The notes below the pieces were generated by a model. It worked only from the letters and a program-made list of their open reading frames with translations. It ran no database searches and was not told where the DNA came from. The position numbers and the translations under genes were made by a program. A DNA stretch of 64,000 bases from NCBI GenBank assembly GCA_027422505.1, contig JAPQWV010000327.1:62001-126000 (forward strand), in the 5' to 3' direction. The DNA is from Craterostigma plantagineum (Eukaryota > Streptophyta > Magnoliopsida > Lamiales > Linderniaceae). Of this stretch, positions 46,031 through 59,168 are shown one piece after another; the first letter of the stretch is position 1, and each line of letters starts with the position of its first letter.

Positions 46031-47257
46031 GGGTAGCTCTATGAACTTGAATCGTCACTAACACTCGGCTACGTACCGGGGTTAGGTTCAGTTTGGTCTG
46101 ACTGAACCATGGGAACTTAGAATCCATGCATCCGTCAATTTGGTGAGTGCTGCTTGATCAGCGAGTTGGAGCAGGTCGGTTGAGATCATCTTCGTGATAG
46201 TGTACGGTTGTCACGCCTTTTGGAATTCTTGAACTCTTGTAGGCTTGAGATTCGTCCTTCAAATATATCTTTGGAAGACAGGGGAACTCTTTTCAAGTAA
46301 GATTATGAGAGTATGAGGCCTTTTTTTTTTTTTTTTTGCCTTTTCTCTTTTTTTTTTTTTTTTTTTTGCACTTCTTCTTTTTTTGTGTTTTTTTTTTTCA
46401 TATATATATGTAATATCTTAATAATAATATTATAGTAACTATATATTATATTATTTATATATTATATATGGATAAAGATATAGATATATATTTTAAATCC
46501 TCCTACTCAAAGCATGCTTCTTAAAACCGAGTTACTCCCCCTCAAAAGATGCATATTCGGATTAAAATTATCGTTCGAGAATCTCTTTCCCTAAGTTCAC
46601 ACATTAAGTTCGCTCCCCCTAAAAATTTAGTTATTTCTCCCCTTAAGACAAATATAAAAGTTGCTTCTCTTTAAAAAAGAGTAGCTCCCCCTCAATGCAT
46701 GCACATTAAACATGTAAATTCTCTCCCAATTAAATAAGCGTGAACGTATTAATTTATTTTCAAAGCAGATGCAAACTAAAGAGTTATTGTTCTTTAAGAA
46801 TGCATTAGAATGTACGTTTTTTGTCGCTCTAAAGTTAGAATAGGTATTATGCGCTTCAGATCATATGCATACAGAAAATTTAAGCTCGAAAATTTTTAAG
46901 ATCCATGCATAATGAAATGTACCTATAACATGGTATTTAATGCATTTCAGCTCATGTATGCATGCAAAAAATTTAGAATTTAAAGTCTTTTTGAAGCATG
47001 CATAACTATAATGTACCCTTTAGTTTCAAAGTAGGTATATAGTCTTTTCAGTTCGATACGCATGCCAAAAGTTTAACTATGGAATGCATATATAGAATTT
47101 ACCTACGTTTGGTTGCTCACATCGCTAACCAGTCGTGTCTGTGGAGCAACCCGAGATGTCATACACGCTGGAATATTTAGCTGCCCTCGTCGCATACCAG
47201 TCATGAGTGTGGAGCAGCTCTCATAGTACCTACTCATGCTGGGATTTCTGCAAAATA
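46031..47257. other. Non-coding interior of element B with polypurine-like motifs
   Basis: T-rich and AT-rich tracts at 46320-46490. CTCCCCCT-type words lie at about 46534, 46613 and 46685, with a partial one near 46637. No coding remnant of pol was recognised. Confidence 0.6.
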
Positions 47258-48985
47258 TTATCGGGACTTTGGTACCCATTTTTGGATGGGTCCTCCCTTG
47301 TTAGCAGAAAACAAGTTAAGCACATTTGGTTCAGATATTGATCCTAAGTCATCATTTGAAGTCCTATTCAATTTGATTTGTGATTTAGGAATCCATAGCT
47401 TCAATCCTTGTTTTGAGTGTTGAGGGGATGTGGAGTGATGTTTTTGCTTGGGCACCCAAATTTGTTTAACATTAGGACTATACCTTGTTGAGTTCTTATG
47501 CATCAATCGATTGAATACGGGAGTGTTTGAGACGTGGCTTGCATGAGATGATGGCTGTCGAGTAGAAATATGATGCATCTTATAAATATTAGATTTATTA
47601 AAACGGGAAACATCACAATGCTTAATAGTCTTCGATGAAATGAAGTTATGTTCATCAGAAGCATAGTTTGTAGAGTAGAAAGCCTTGGTAGGAGAGGGTT
47701 TAGATTTTGATTTCCTGACCCAGTCCATCGTCTTCGTCTTCTTGGTTAGTTTCTTGCCTGTAGCTAAATTTGACACATTATTAGGAGTTAGATCATAAGT
47801 CGAAGAAGAACCAACTTCAGATGAATGATCGTTGAGATTTCTTAGGAGGAAAATTTCACTTAGTAGTTTCTCTTTTTCGAACTTGAAGATTTCAATTTGA
47901 TTTTGGTGTTCCTTTGCTTGTAATTTATTGATGTTCTGGAAATGCGAGATTTCAGCTAGAAAGTCAGTCGTTCCTTTTGTTTGTGTCTTGTCTGGTTGAG
48001 TTTGCAAGCCTGACTGAGCAAAGAAGCGTGCATCGTTCTTGATTGTGCTGGCACTTGTTAGTCTGAAACGAGAATTTAGGGCAAGTGCATCATCGTAGGA
48101 ATAGTAATGATTTGAAGGAGAAGCATATTTTTCAAATAGCAAATCGTCTCTTGTGGCTTTTTCTTTCCCTTTCATTGTCTTGCAAAATGATGCCTCTAGT
48201 TTCGACTCAGCTGGAGGCGGTTGTGAGCAGAAACCTATGGGATTGTTGATATGGTCTTCAAGTGTCGATATGACTGTCAGAAGTACGTCTTTTTCCACTT
48301 GGAAGGCAATCTCAGTCTCAGAAGATGAGTCAGTTGGGAGAGTAGCTGCAGTGGTATGTGCTTCATTTTCAGAGTCAGCTTCGACATTTGCCATGAGAGC
48401 CAGGTTTTCGTCTTCACTTTCAGAGGTATCCTTGAGCCATGATTCATGTTCTGCCAAGAATACGCCACCCGACTGTTTTTGTTTTTCTGCTTGAAAACCT
48501 ACTCTTTCTGATTCCAAAGTTGCGTTCAATTTAGCAATTTTATCAGCAACCTCTGGAATTTCCCAACAAGGAGTAGATTTGTTAGAATGTAAAAAATTTT
48601 CCCCGTTTGACGCTAGGTTCTTAGAGGAATTTTGATCCGCTTGCCCTCTTTTTGTTAGAATGTCCTCTAAACTCCTAATTTTAGAGTATAACTCGTTACG
48701 CTCGCTATATATGAAGTTATATTGACAAGTCTTAGTGAGTATCTCGTCTTCGCTCTTTTTCAAACTAGTAGTTGACTCACTAATTTTCACTTTCAGTCTT
48801 TCTATTTCTTTGTCACGATCATCGACTCTCATTTGCATTGCTTCAAGCTTGCAATTGAGATGCGCTTTTTCACTTAAGCTGGCAAGGAGACATTTATGAT
48901 TATTCTCTAAGCGAGCTTTTAATTCCTCAATTTCTTTAGCTTGTTTGTTCACTTTCTGTTCCCACTGATACGGCATATACGACAT
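47258..48985 (-). CDS. Gag-like coiled-coil ORF of element B
   Basis: Open from the ATG at 48985 (MSYMPYQWEQKVNKQAKEIE) to 47258. Heptad-rich coiled coil, then the segment HESWLKDTSESEDENLALMA, homologous to the element A Gag extension, more coiled coil, a basic region and a terminal IQKWVPK. The UBN2 core and the zinc knuckle are deleted, so this is only the Gag extension. That it remains open while pol is lost may mean it is still used (inference). Confidence 0.75.
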   Translation of the reverse strand: MSYMPYQWEQKVNKQAKEIEELKARLENNHKCLLASLSEKAHLNCKLEAMQMRVDDRDKEIERLKVKISESTTSLKKSEDEILTKTCQYNFIYSERNELYSKIRSLEDILTKRGQADQNSSKNLASNGENFLHSNKSTPCWEIPEVADKIAKLNATLESERVGFQAEKQKQSGGVFLAEHESWLKDTSESEDENLALMANVEADSENEAHTTAATLPTDSSSETEIAFQVEKDVLLTVISTLEDHINNPIGFCSQPPPAESKLEASFCKTMKGKEKATRDDLLFEKYASPSNHYYSYDDALALNSRFRLTSASTIKNDARFFAQSGLQTQPDKTQTKGTTDFLAEISHFQNINKLQAKEHQNQIEIFKFEKEKLLSEIFLLRNLNDHSSEVGSSSTYDLTPNNVSNLATGKKLTKKTKTMDWVRKSKSKPSPTKAFYSTNYASDEHNFISSKTIKHCDVSRFNKSNIYKMHHISTRQPSSHASHVSNTPVFNRLMHKNSTRYSPNVKQIWVPKQKHHSTSPQHSKQGLKLWIPKSQIKLNRTSNDDLGSISEPNVLNLFSANKGGPIQKWVPKSR

Positions 48986-49369
48986 ATTGAAAGTGGATAT
49001 TGAAAGTTCAATTCTGGAAAATTTTGATTTTGTTGAGAGATACCGTGAAGTGTCGAAACAATTTGACCGTCGCAAATTTTTTTTTTTTTTGTAGAGACTT
49101 GTTGGTCCGTTCTTGTGGTAGGTTGGATGTGGATCTTAATCGTGTTGATCAGCTAAATAGATCTCTAACTCAGAAAAATCAAATAATGTTAGAAAGATAG
49201 ATGAAGATAAAATAATAACTGAATTTAATTATTATTATTTAATGAAAGTTTAATTAATTAAAAGATGTAATTTTCGAATAACGGTGAAAATTAAAATTAA
49301 ATTTTGACTTTTCGAAATGCAGCTTCTCGAGAGGGTGAAGTCCAAATTAATTTTGTAATTCTATCATGT

Positions 49370-50110
49370 CGAAAGCCTTAAATTCTTGAAGGGGTTTGAG
49401 GTGTTAAATGTCGAGAAAGCTTAAATATATTCTTTTTCCTTCCTTTTTTTTTTTTTTTTTATATATATAAATATATGTATATATAACCTAACATATATAT
49501 ATATATAATGAGAAAAGGAGTTAGTGAAGTCTCCAGAACAGGAAACGAAATCCACCTAATGCACGGATTTCGACATTTAAATGAATATAATATTCCAAGA
49601 ATAGGATAAGGATTTCCAAGGAATAGTAGATATCGAATGAAGATGTCGAGATATAATTTCAATAAACGAAGATTTCGATAGTTAGCTTTCAAATGTCGAG
49701 AAGTTTAAAAAGTCGAGATGGCTATTTAGTAGATGTCGAATGAACATGATATCAAGATCAAGGAAAATAAAAATGTCGAGAAGGATGTTTATATCAATGT
49801 CGAGCAATTTAGAGATAAATGTCGAGATCCTTGCCGAATTCCAAGTAAAATGTCGAGTCTCTTATATCAAAAGATCTCGAGACCTCAAAGAAAATCAGCA
49901 AATGTCGAGATCTGGTGAATTTTCAAATGTCGAGATCTGGCCAAAAAAAAATTAAAAGTCGAGAGATATGTCGAGTAAAAATATCGAGATCCTTATACGA
50001 GATAAAATGTCGAAATGAATATCGAATGGAATGCAAAATGTCGGGTCCCTAAGTAAAATTTCGAGGCAGATGTCGAGATAAAATGTCGAAACAAAAGTCG
50101 AGATGAGCAA
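49370..50110 (-). repeat. Leader of element B: TCGACAT motif array
   Basis: About 18 or more GTCGA words, again mostly AATGTCGAGAT, between the primer site and the ORF. Same motif and position as in element A. A T-run and TA tract at 49447-49510 mark its downstream side. Confidence 0.82.
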
Positions 50111-50333
50111 TTTAATTCACGAGATTTCGTCGTCACGCTGTTCTTCGGCTGAAAAAGAATTCGAAAATTTCGATCAAGAATCACGAGCAGCGAATATACA
50201 CCTATGCGTTCTCCATGAGCCGAGAAGAATCTGGGAATTTGGACGAAGAGGAATTGATGATTTTTGAATTAAGAAGCGAAAAATTCGAACATCAAGCCGA
50301 GATAAATCTGATGAATTTGATCCACGATTTCAG

Positions 50334-50344
50334 CTCTGATACCA
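50334..50344 (-). promoter_or_regulatory. Primer binding site of element B (tRNA-iMet)
   Basis: Minus-strand TGGTATCAGAG, two bases inside the 5' LTR. Confidence 0.9.
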
Positions 50345-50346
50345 CT

Positions 50347-50688
50347 TGTTAGGCCGATTTATCCAACCTTGGTCTGAATCAATGGATTAGTATTACCTGA
50401 TACGATGATTTACGGAAGCAATAAACGAAGTAATACCGTAGACGAATTGTAGAGTTGGAACGAGAGAGCGCGCGAGTTCTTCAGAAAAGTCGTCAACTCA
50501 AATATGATTCAGCAACCCTAAACACTAATGTGTTTAGGGTATTTATACATAAGCCCTAATGGGCTAACTGGGCCCAATATAACTAATATACCCACAAGTC
50601 GGGTATATTTACAATTAAGTCCTAGGGCAAATAGATTACAAGATTAAGATAGCTTAATTTAATTGAACACAATAAATAATTCCTAACA
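50347..50688 (-). repeat. 5' LTR of element B
   Basis: I see no difference from 44106-44447 over 342 bp. Confidence 0.95.
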
Positions 50689-50693
50689 ATGGT

Positions 50694-51113
50694 AAAACAG
50701 TTAACATTTGACTGCGTTTGTGCAACTCAATGACTCCACGCCACCGTGTACATACTTGCTAGAACATGCGATGCGATGAACAGATGTTAAAATTACCAAA
50801 TCAGATAGAGAGCCCATCACTGTCGAGATCACGGCCAGACAGTTTTCTTCTTCAGTCTTCACTTCTTTAGCTTCTTGACAAGCTCAGTTTATAAACACGT
50901 ACTTAACTTTCTTGATCTATCAGCTGCAGTGAGACGAAAATACTGGAAAAATTTCTGCAAAAGTTCTAATCTTTTTCCTAGAGTCGGATGATACGAACAG
51001 CTAGGGTGATTTTGAGATTGTTGGCGTTTAAGGGCTTCATCAGTTACTTACTTAGGTTTGATATTCAACGTGGGTTCTTTGCTCTTTGTGAGAGGATTGA
51101 ATTATCGGCCGAA
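50694..51113. promoter_or_regulatory. Remaining upstream region of the PX gene
   Basis: Only about 0.4 kb separates element B from the start codon at 51114. An in-frame upstream ATG at 50988 would add 42 residues if transcription starts before it. Confidence 0.45.
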
Positions 51114-54100
51114 ATGAGCAGCGACGAACTAGAATCTGTTACTGTCGGAGCCTTGCTTGAGGAAGCTAAGAAGCGCACTGTGTTATTGGTGGTCTCGGCC
51201 ATTGGATTATCCTACCTCATGTCATGTTAGTGAAGCTTTTCGTTCTCTGACAACTGATGAATTAAGATTGTTTCTTTGGTTCCAATTGTTCGTGGATGGT
51301 TTGTCGTAGAACAGTGACTACTGCTTATTTTCTGGGTCACTTTCGTTGGGTGTGAGCTGTGAGTGTTCCTGGTAAATGTTTAATCGTATAGTTTGCCTAT
51401 ACTTCATAACTGATGTTGGGGCAATTGGCATTCCCATTGAACACATGGAAACAGTATGGTCTGATAATATATGATGATTTCTTGCAATATACGCCTCTGT
51501 CTGTGTGTTTATATTTGTGTTTAACTTAGTATATTCTCCTCTGATCATTACTGCTGATTCATTTGATGAGCAGGCGAAAAGGTTCTTATTCATAGCAAAC
51601 TCTGTTTCTGTTTTTCAGTATTAAGTAAGTCCATCTTCATCAACATCCCCGTCGCCACGCTGTTCATAATAACGATTCGCTACATATCGTGGGATTTTGA
51701 AATGCGGAGGAGAGCTGCAACTTACAAAGGAAAGCCAATTTCGGCAAACGTCTTGTCCGAAAGAAAACATTTTGAAAGTCCTAAAGTTGTAGATCAGTCT
51801 GAATGGAGACATAAAGTGAACTCACCTGTAGTTGAGGAAGCCATCGATAGATTCTCAAGGCATATTATTACCGAGTGGGTAATAGATCTATGGTACTCCC
51901 ATATAACTCCCGATAGACAAGGCCCAGAAGTGCTCGTGCAGCTCACAAATGGTTTGGTCGGAGAAATTTCGCGTCGAATGAGAAACGTCAACCTAATTGA
52001 TCTTTTTCTAAGGTTTTAAAATCTTGAATTTGTTCGTGGGTTCCAATGTTGTATTTTAGAGTGCGTAAACCCTTTTCTACCATCGCAGGGATGTCATCAA
52101 TCTTGTGACCAGTGAGCTAGAGCTTTTTCGCCTTTCCAAAGCAAGGATTGAGAAGCAGCAGTCGCGAGTTTTGACCATCGAAGAGCTCGATGGTGCGCTG
52201 AAATCTGTTCTGATCGATGAGAAAAAGTTACACCCTGCGTTATTTTCTGATGAAGATGAGTACAAGGTTATCTTAACTCTCTCTTTTTGGTTATCTCCCT
52301 TGATTATCTTTTTGTTTTTGCTTTCGAGTGTTGTAAACTGCTCCATAACTTGGCAGTTTCTCCAGCGTGTGGCTGAGGGCCTCATCTCATCTACATCGAA
52401 GCCGTCAGATCTTCAGTGCTCGTTGTTTCGATATATGACCAGGGAAATGCTTGCGTGTGCCATACTTCGACCAACATTAAGCCTCGCCAACCCACAGTAA
52501 GTTTGATAGTTACACACATTTTCTTACGGTGAGATCTTTCTTTGATCTCTTACATGTCGTGTTTACGTCAGGTTCATTAATCAGATGATTGAAAATCTAG
52601 TCATTTCTTTCGATGCTGATGAAGCAAGTAAGAGTAAACAGCCATCACAGTCTGAAATGCAAGAAAAGAATTTTTCTGATCTTCCATCATCATGCTCGCC
52701 AGATCCTTCTGTTACGGGCGTCGAATTGGTACCTTTGCATAAAGAACAGCAGAAGAACGACGATGTGTTTCTTGATTCAGACAAAAAGCTTCGAACCCTT
52801 ACAGATAATGACCCTTTGTTGTCTGTCGATGGTTTGACAGTTACTGACAAGAATGGGGAAGAGTGGGGCGATAAGTTGGACTTGATTTTACGGAGGAAAA
52901 CAGAGGCGCTTGCGCCCGAGCATTTAGAGAATATGTGGGCGAGGGGAAGGGACTACAGAAGGAAGCAATACACGAACCAGCCGTGTGGTTCTTCACAGAG
53001 GAAACCTAACTCCATGGAAAAGCCAAGGATACTCCCTAGGCCTGAGAAAGAATCAGACACCACAAGCAGTTCTTTGGGAAAGAAGTCGTTAAGATCTGAT
53101 AAAGACGAAGCTTTTTCAGATTACTACGACGAAGAGGATGAAGAAGGAAGTGTTCCGTCTGAGACTGAGTTTTCGAACTATAGTTATACGGATGAGGAAG
53201 AAGAAGAAAGTGTCACTGGGCTAGATTCTCCTGGCGTTATCGTATGGGATGGTAAGAGCAAGAGAAATGCAAGTCAAGTTCATCATCCGCTCGAATTCTC
53301 TGAGAGGGGTAAGAGGAGAAAGCCCCGCGAAAATCTTCATCAGTTTAAAAATAAACCAGCAAATAAGAGGTGTAGGTCTGGCGAACACGTATGGAAAGAG
53401 GTTGAAAGAAGTAGCTTCTTGTCTGGAGATAGTCAAGATATTCTGAGTAGTTCCCTGGCAAATTCTACTGCTATACAGTCGAGCGAGGATTCTGAGGCAG
53501 AGCTGTTAGGTAGAATACGTAGTGGGGCGAAAACTTCATCATCGATGCCTTCGTCTTCATTGCCTGAAGGCCAGAGCTTAGCTGCTGATTCAGCAAAAAA
53601 ATCCATAGTTGCTGAATCTTTTTTGAGGTTAAGATGTGAGGTATGCAATTTTTTTTTTATGTAACCTTAAGCATTTGATGGCTGCAAACTGTTGTATATT
53701 CTTGCAGATCGTTGGGGCCAACGTTGTTAAGAGCGGGTCGAAAACGTTCGCCGTTTACTCATTGTCAGTAACAGATGTAAACAACAACAGTTGGTCCATC
53801 AAGAGAAGGTGCAGTGATTTCTGCTGTTTACACCATTGTTCTATATCTCGTTCTCCATACAATTTTGTTCATGGTATCAGATTTCGCCACTTTGAGGAGT
53901 TGCATAGGCGCCTTAAAGACTTCCCAGAGTATAATCTTCATTTACCACCGAAGTATTTCTTGTCGACTAGTTTGGACGTATACGTCATTCAACAACGGTG
54001 TAAATTACTCGACGAATATGTGAAGGTCTACATGTCGATTCTGTATATTTTTACTCTGTGCTTGCCCAAGAATACATAGATGAACTGATATGATGTCTTA

Positions 54101-55653
54101 CCTATTTCAGAAACTCATACAACTTCCAACTGTTTCCTGCTCCATTGAAGTCTGGGATTTTCTTAGCGTTGATTCTCAGGTTTTTTTTTTTTTTTTTGTT
54201 TCATTTCTATTTTCCTAAAAGCTTCATAACTTCTCCGACCGAACTCATATTCGCTCCTAAACACATGCAGATGTATACCTTTTCAAATCCACTCTACATT
54301 ATCGAGAAACTCCCAGGTACAATTTGTCTGAATTTAAGCTACTTATTTCAAGCTTCTGTTTCTTAACATGCTCTATAGCTTTAGGTGACCGAAATACCAC
54401 GATGCATCGATACGATGAGGACTACGTCGACGTCGCTAAACCTGCGAACGAATTTTCGCCCTCGACCACCGAAAAGATTGAAGAACTTAGGGACGCACAA
54501 ATCCCAGAATTAAAGAACATTGTTAAGTCGGAGAGGACCGTCAGATTCGAACAAGCCTCCGATCCAACGCTTCCCATCGAGGTCTTTTTAGACATATTAT
54601 ATACACTTCGATTCGCCTCTTCGCTGTTATTTTTATTACATGAACATAAAACATTCACATTTTCCTTACAGTGGAGGCCGCCGAATCTAAGCGCCCCCAT
54701 ACTCGATTTGGTCGACGTCGTTTTGCAGCTCAAAGACGGTGGATGGATAAGGTCTTAGTCCCTTCAACAGAATACAGTTTCAGTACATTATTTACGCGTC
54801 TAGGTCTAACTTCTTCGTTTTGTGATTCCTCGTGCAAAAAACAAAAAATAAAAAATTCCAGGAGAAGAGCGTTTTGGGTGGTCAAGCACGTCTTAAGGTT
54901 AGGAATGGGCGACGCTCTCGACGATTGGATAGTCGAAAAAATTCAGCTTTTGCGTAAAGGGTCCGTCGTTGCTTCGGGAATTAATCGACTGGAGGAGGTA
55001 TTGCATATACCTTTTCGTATCGATGTAGTCGATCTTTTACGCAGTTTAATAGCGCTCGGTCGAGGAGTTCATACCATGGCACGTTGATTTTTTGCGTATA
55101 GATATTATGGCCCGACGGGATATTCATCACAAAGCACCCAAGTCGATTGAACCCTCCTTCTAGCCCGTCCGGGGATTCTCCTGAAACTACGCCATCGCAA
55201 GAAAAACTTGACGATGCCCGAGAATTGGAGGAAAGGCGAGCGAAATTTGTCCATGAGATAATCGTCGGTAATGATGATTATTATTATTACTACCATTCTT
55301 TTTTGTCTGAAACTACGATATGACTCGGGGAAAGTGTCGTGTAGATAAGGCGCCAGCGGCCGTAGTTGGGCTCGTTGGTCGAAGGGAATACGAACGGTGT
55401 GCGAAAGATCTATACTTCTTCATTCAGGTGTACTTGTTATTGCACTTTTAATCCTCTCTAAGCAAAATTGGAAGAGATTTGTAGAATGAAACCCCATCTA
55501 AGTATTTTTTCATCCGATGTTTTTCATGTACAGTCATCTGTGTGTATGAAGCAGCTGGGTTATCGTCTTCTTCAGCTTTTGATTCTTTCGGCTTTTCCAG
55601 AACTTGGTTACGTATTCAGACAGACGGACAACGAGGAGGCTAAACTCGACTGA
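51114..55653 (+). CDS. PXA-PX-Nexin_C domain protein (At1g15240/At2g15900 type)
   Basis: Fifteen exons: 51114-51225, 51619-52012, 52089-52266, 52357-52496, 52572-53640, 53708-53808, 53881-54025, 54111-54179, 54271-54316, 54379-54581, 54672-54751, 54862-54997, 55102-55267, 55345-55427, 55534-55653; 1013 residues, all joins in frame. Two membrane segments near the N-terminus (RTVLLVVSAIGLSYLMS; INIPVATLFIITIRYI) precede a PXA domain (VEEAIDRFSRHIITEWVIDL). A long acidic, disordered exon 5 follows, then a PX domain with the lipid-binding-type RRFRHFEELHRRL, and Nexin_C (RRRAFWVVKHVLRLGMGDAL, LWPDGIF). Likely an endomembrane protein that binds phosphoinositides; its role in plants is barely known. 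Convergent with eL37. Confidence 0.92.
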
Positions 55654-55972
55654 ATTAAGGAACACATTCTTAGTTTTCCTTCTCCGTTTCTTTCAGTTCT
55701 TCAAGAACATTTACAGGAATGTAAAATCAGTGCACAAATGAAGTAATTTTGCACAACAAAGCCGAGAGCATAGATCAATATAGAGAGAAGAGAGAGCAAC
55801 GTCAAGAAAATGGGGCAAACAAAATGGTTCAATTCAACATCAAAATAAGAAGCCAACATATGATGGGCTGTTCATAATTGCAAAATGTCTGAAATTTTAA
55901 TGTTAATAAAATCTTCAAAGACAAAGAACAAAATGGTACAATGACGATTCTGTCTCCATAGAGACATACCGC
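55654..55972. other. 3' space between the convergent PX gene and eL37
   Basis: Both 3' UTRs; nothing else seen. Confidence 0.45.
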
Positions 55973-56941
<969 letters not shown>

Positions 56942-57037
56942 TGCAATTCACCGTACAACGACCTCAAATCTGTTTGGATGGGAAGAATAGAACGAAGGTC
57001 GTAGCGTAGTGTGGTGCGGCGACGTTAAGAAGCGCAG

Positions 57038-57225
57038 TTAGGGTTAGTTTGGTGGACTGTTGGGCTTTTAATGGGCCTAAAGCACCATTCACTGGGTCAT
57101 TTAATGGGCCTAGTGGGCTTCATGGACACTTGGGAAGACATTATACCAAATTTCTTAATGAGAACATTATGTGACGTCGACGGTTAATATGGGACAATAT
57201 GTCATATTAATGCCTAAACCCTAAA
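57038..57225 (-). promoter_or_regulatory. Telo-box and site II motifs of the eL37 promoter
   Basis: TTAGGGTTA at 57038-57046 (telo-box on the gene strand AACCCTA), TGGGCC at 57072 and 57105, TGGGCT at 57061 and 57114, and AAACCCTAA near 57217. This combination is typical of plant ribosomal-protein promoters. Confidence 0.7.
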
Positions 57226-58049
57226 ATCGAAGGTAGAATAACATATGAGTGCGTTGACTTCCGTAAGTCTAACACGACACCCTACCTACCCTATGTATTG
57301 AGTTAAACAAAACACACATAATGCGCCTTTGGCCTTTATAGAGGGAAAAAACAAAAACAGTTTTACGTAGAGGGAAAAAAATACTAATATATGCATTCTT
57401 TTAGAAGTGGAAGACAAGTGGATAAAGTGAAAGTGTCTATAAAGACTTACACACACAAAAAAAAAAAAAAAACAACGTAATTCTTTATTGCATTACCGTG
57501 CTGGTGATAATTGACAGTGATATTACGCCGCGGTGACGCAATAAACGAGTGATAAAACATGTCATGTCAATTTCTTATTCGTATTCGATATTAGTGGGTA
57601 TTAATTAATTAGCGACGTGTATTCGAATCTGGTTTTTGCACTTACATTAGTATATATAGGATTATGTGATGCATCAAAAAAGAAAGGAGTAGGTCCCACC
57701 TCACGTTTCAGTAATGAAATAAATGTTCTCCTCTTTTCTTTTTCTTTTTTTTTTTTTTTCTTTGAGGAGGACACCGATCATTCGATCTTCGATAATGACA
57801 ATAGATCCATATTCAGCTCATATTAAATAGGAATTCATGATAACATTTAATTGTAGCATCATAAGCAGTCAATCCTTAAAAATCTTGCTTCTGGTAAGAG
57901 ATAGACTGCCGCTGATGTTACATGATGGCGAAGTACGCTAATTAAGACCAAACCATGATGGTGTACACGTATAAAACTACCCAAAGGAAGATAACATTTA
58001 AAACCATAATTAATTAATTTGGAGATTAATTAACCATTAATGATTATCA
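57226..58049. other. Intergenic between the eL37 promoter and the bHLH gene
   Basis: A run at about 57457-57472 and T run at about 57747-57760. No gene recognised; the 69-codon frame at 57617-57826 has no domain. Confidence 0.4.
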
Positions 58050-59103
58050 TCAAAAGCCTCCTCCAAAAGCTGCTGGAGCCCAGTAATCTGCACCACTATC
58101 GTTATTACAGACCTTTTGAGTGCAAGAGATTGGAACTAAACAAAGCCCTCTACTTCTCAACTCTTTAATGACGACACTTTCCCTTCCTAACTCCTGAAAT
58201 TATATATATTATATATATATTGTTAATCTTAATTAACAAGAAGAATATGTAAGGAGATAAATGTGCACTATGCTCGAACGTGTATATTAAAGAATTCATT
58301 TTCATGACTTGTTCTATAATCAAACCGTTTAATCCTCCTCGATAAAAGACCTCGTTTAGAAGTTATTTGATCGGATAATTCAGTGAAATCACATTCCCAA
58401 CAAAGTACGTACAGCTTGGTCTTTGCATTGGAGAATGTGTAAGAAAAATGCGCATGAATGTAGGGATTGTGTCGTGTATTGATAAACTTACATGAGAATG
58501 TAGTAAGTGATGACTCGTACTTGATGATGCACTACGCATATATGGAGCACTCAGTGCCTGCACTTATTCAATGAGAAAGTACATCAAGAAATAATATATA
58601 AACTATAAACACTAACCGAGAGGAATATATTTCAGGAATGATGCTTTGACGTTATTTTGTGTGTGGAGTGGATACGAAAAATAATTACAAGGAAAAATCA
58701 GACACAATATATACCTCGATCTGCCCATGAAGGAATTTAATGTAGCCAATGGCTTCTGAAAGTACGGAAGCAGTGTCAGTCTGCAAAAGGGGAAAACATG
58801 TCATAATGCGTACAAAGTTACAGATATGTCAAGTTCGCTTTCAGTAGTGTCGTAATAATGAATTCATCAGTGTATATTAGTTTAGTCATTTGTTTTCTTG
58901 CTAGATTATGCTTCTGCAATGAGATTAATCATGCCCCTCCTTGCTTGTTTAATCAGACTGTAGTATTTTTAGCTGATAAATAGAGTACTACTACTTTTTA
59001 ATTTCCAGCGATTTCACCTTTCCAAATGGAGAAACAAGTTGATGAATTGCAGTTATTCGATCTCCCAGCTTCTCCTTTCTCACCTGGATCACGATTGAGA
59101 TCA

Positions 59104-59168
<65 letters not shown>

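Larger units (their letters stand above)
44106..50688 (-). mobile_element. Non-autonomous Copia retrotransposon, element B (6.6 kb)
   Basis: LTRs of 342 bp (44106-44447 and 50347-50688) that I read as identical, flanked by ACGGT (44101-44105) and ATGGT (50689-50693), a duplication with one change. The LTR is the same family as element A but with clear differences (for example CCAACCTTGGTCTGAATC). The interior lacks protease, integrase, reverse transcriptase and RNase H. What remains is the primer site, the leader motif array, a Gag-like coiled-coil ORF and a shrunken piece of the extra ORF. It must depend on enzymes from a relative such as element A. Confidence 0.94.
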
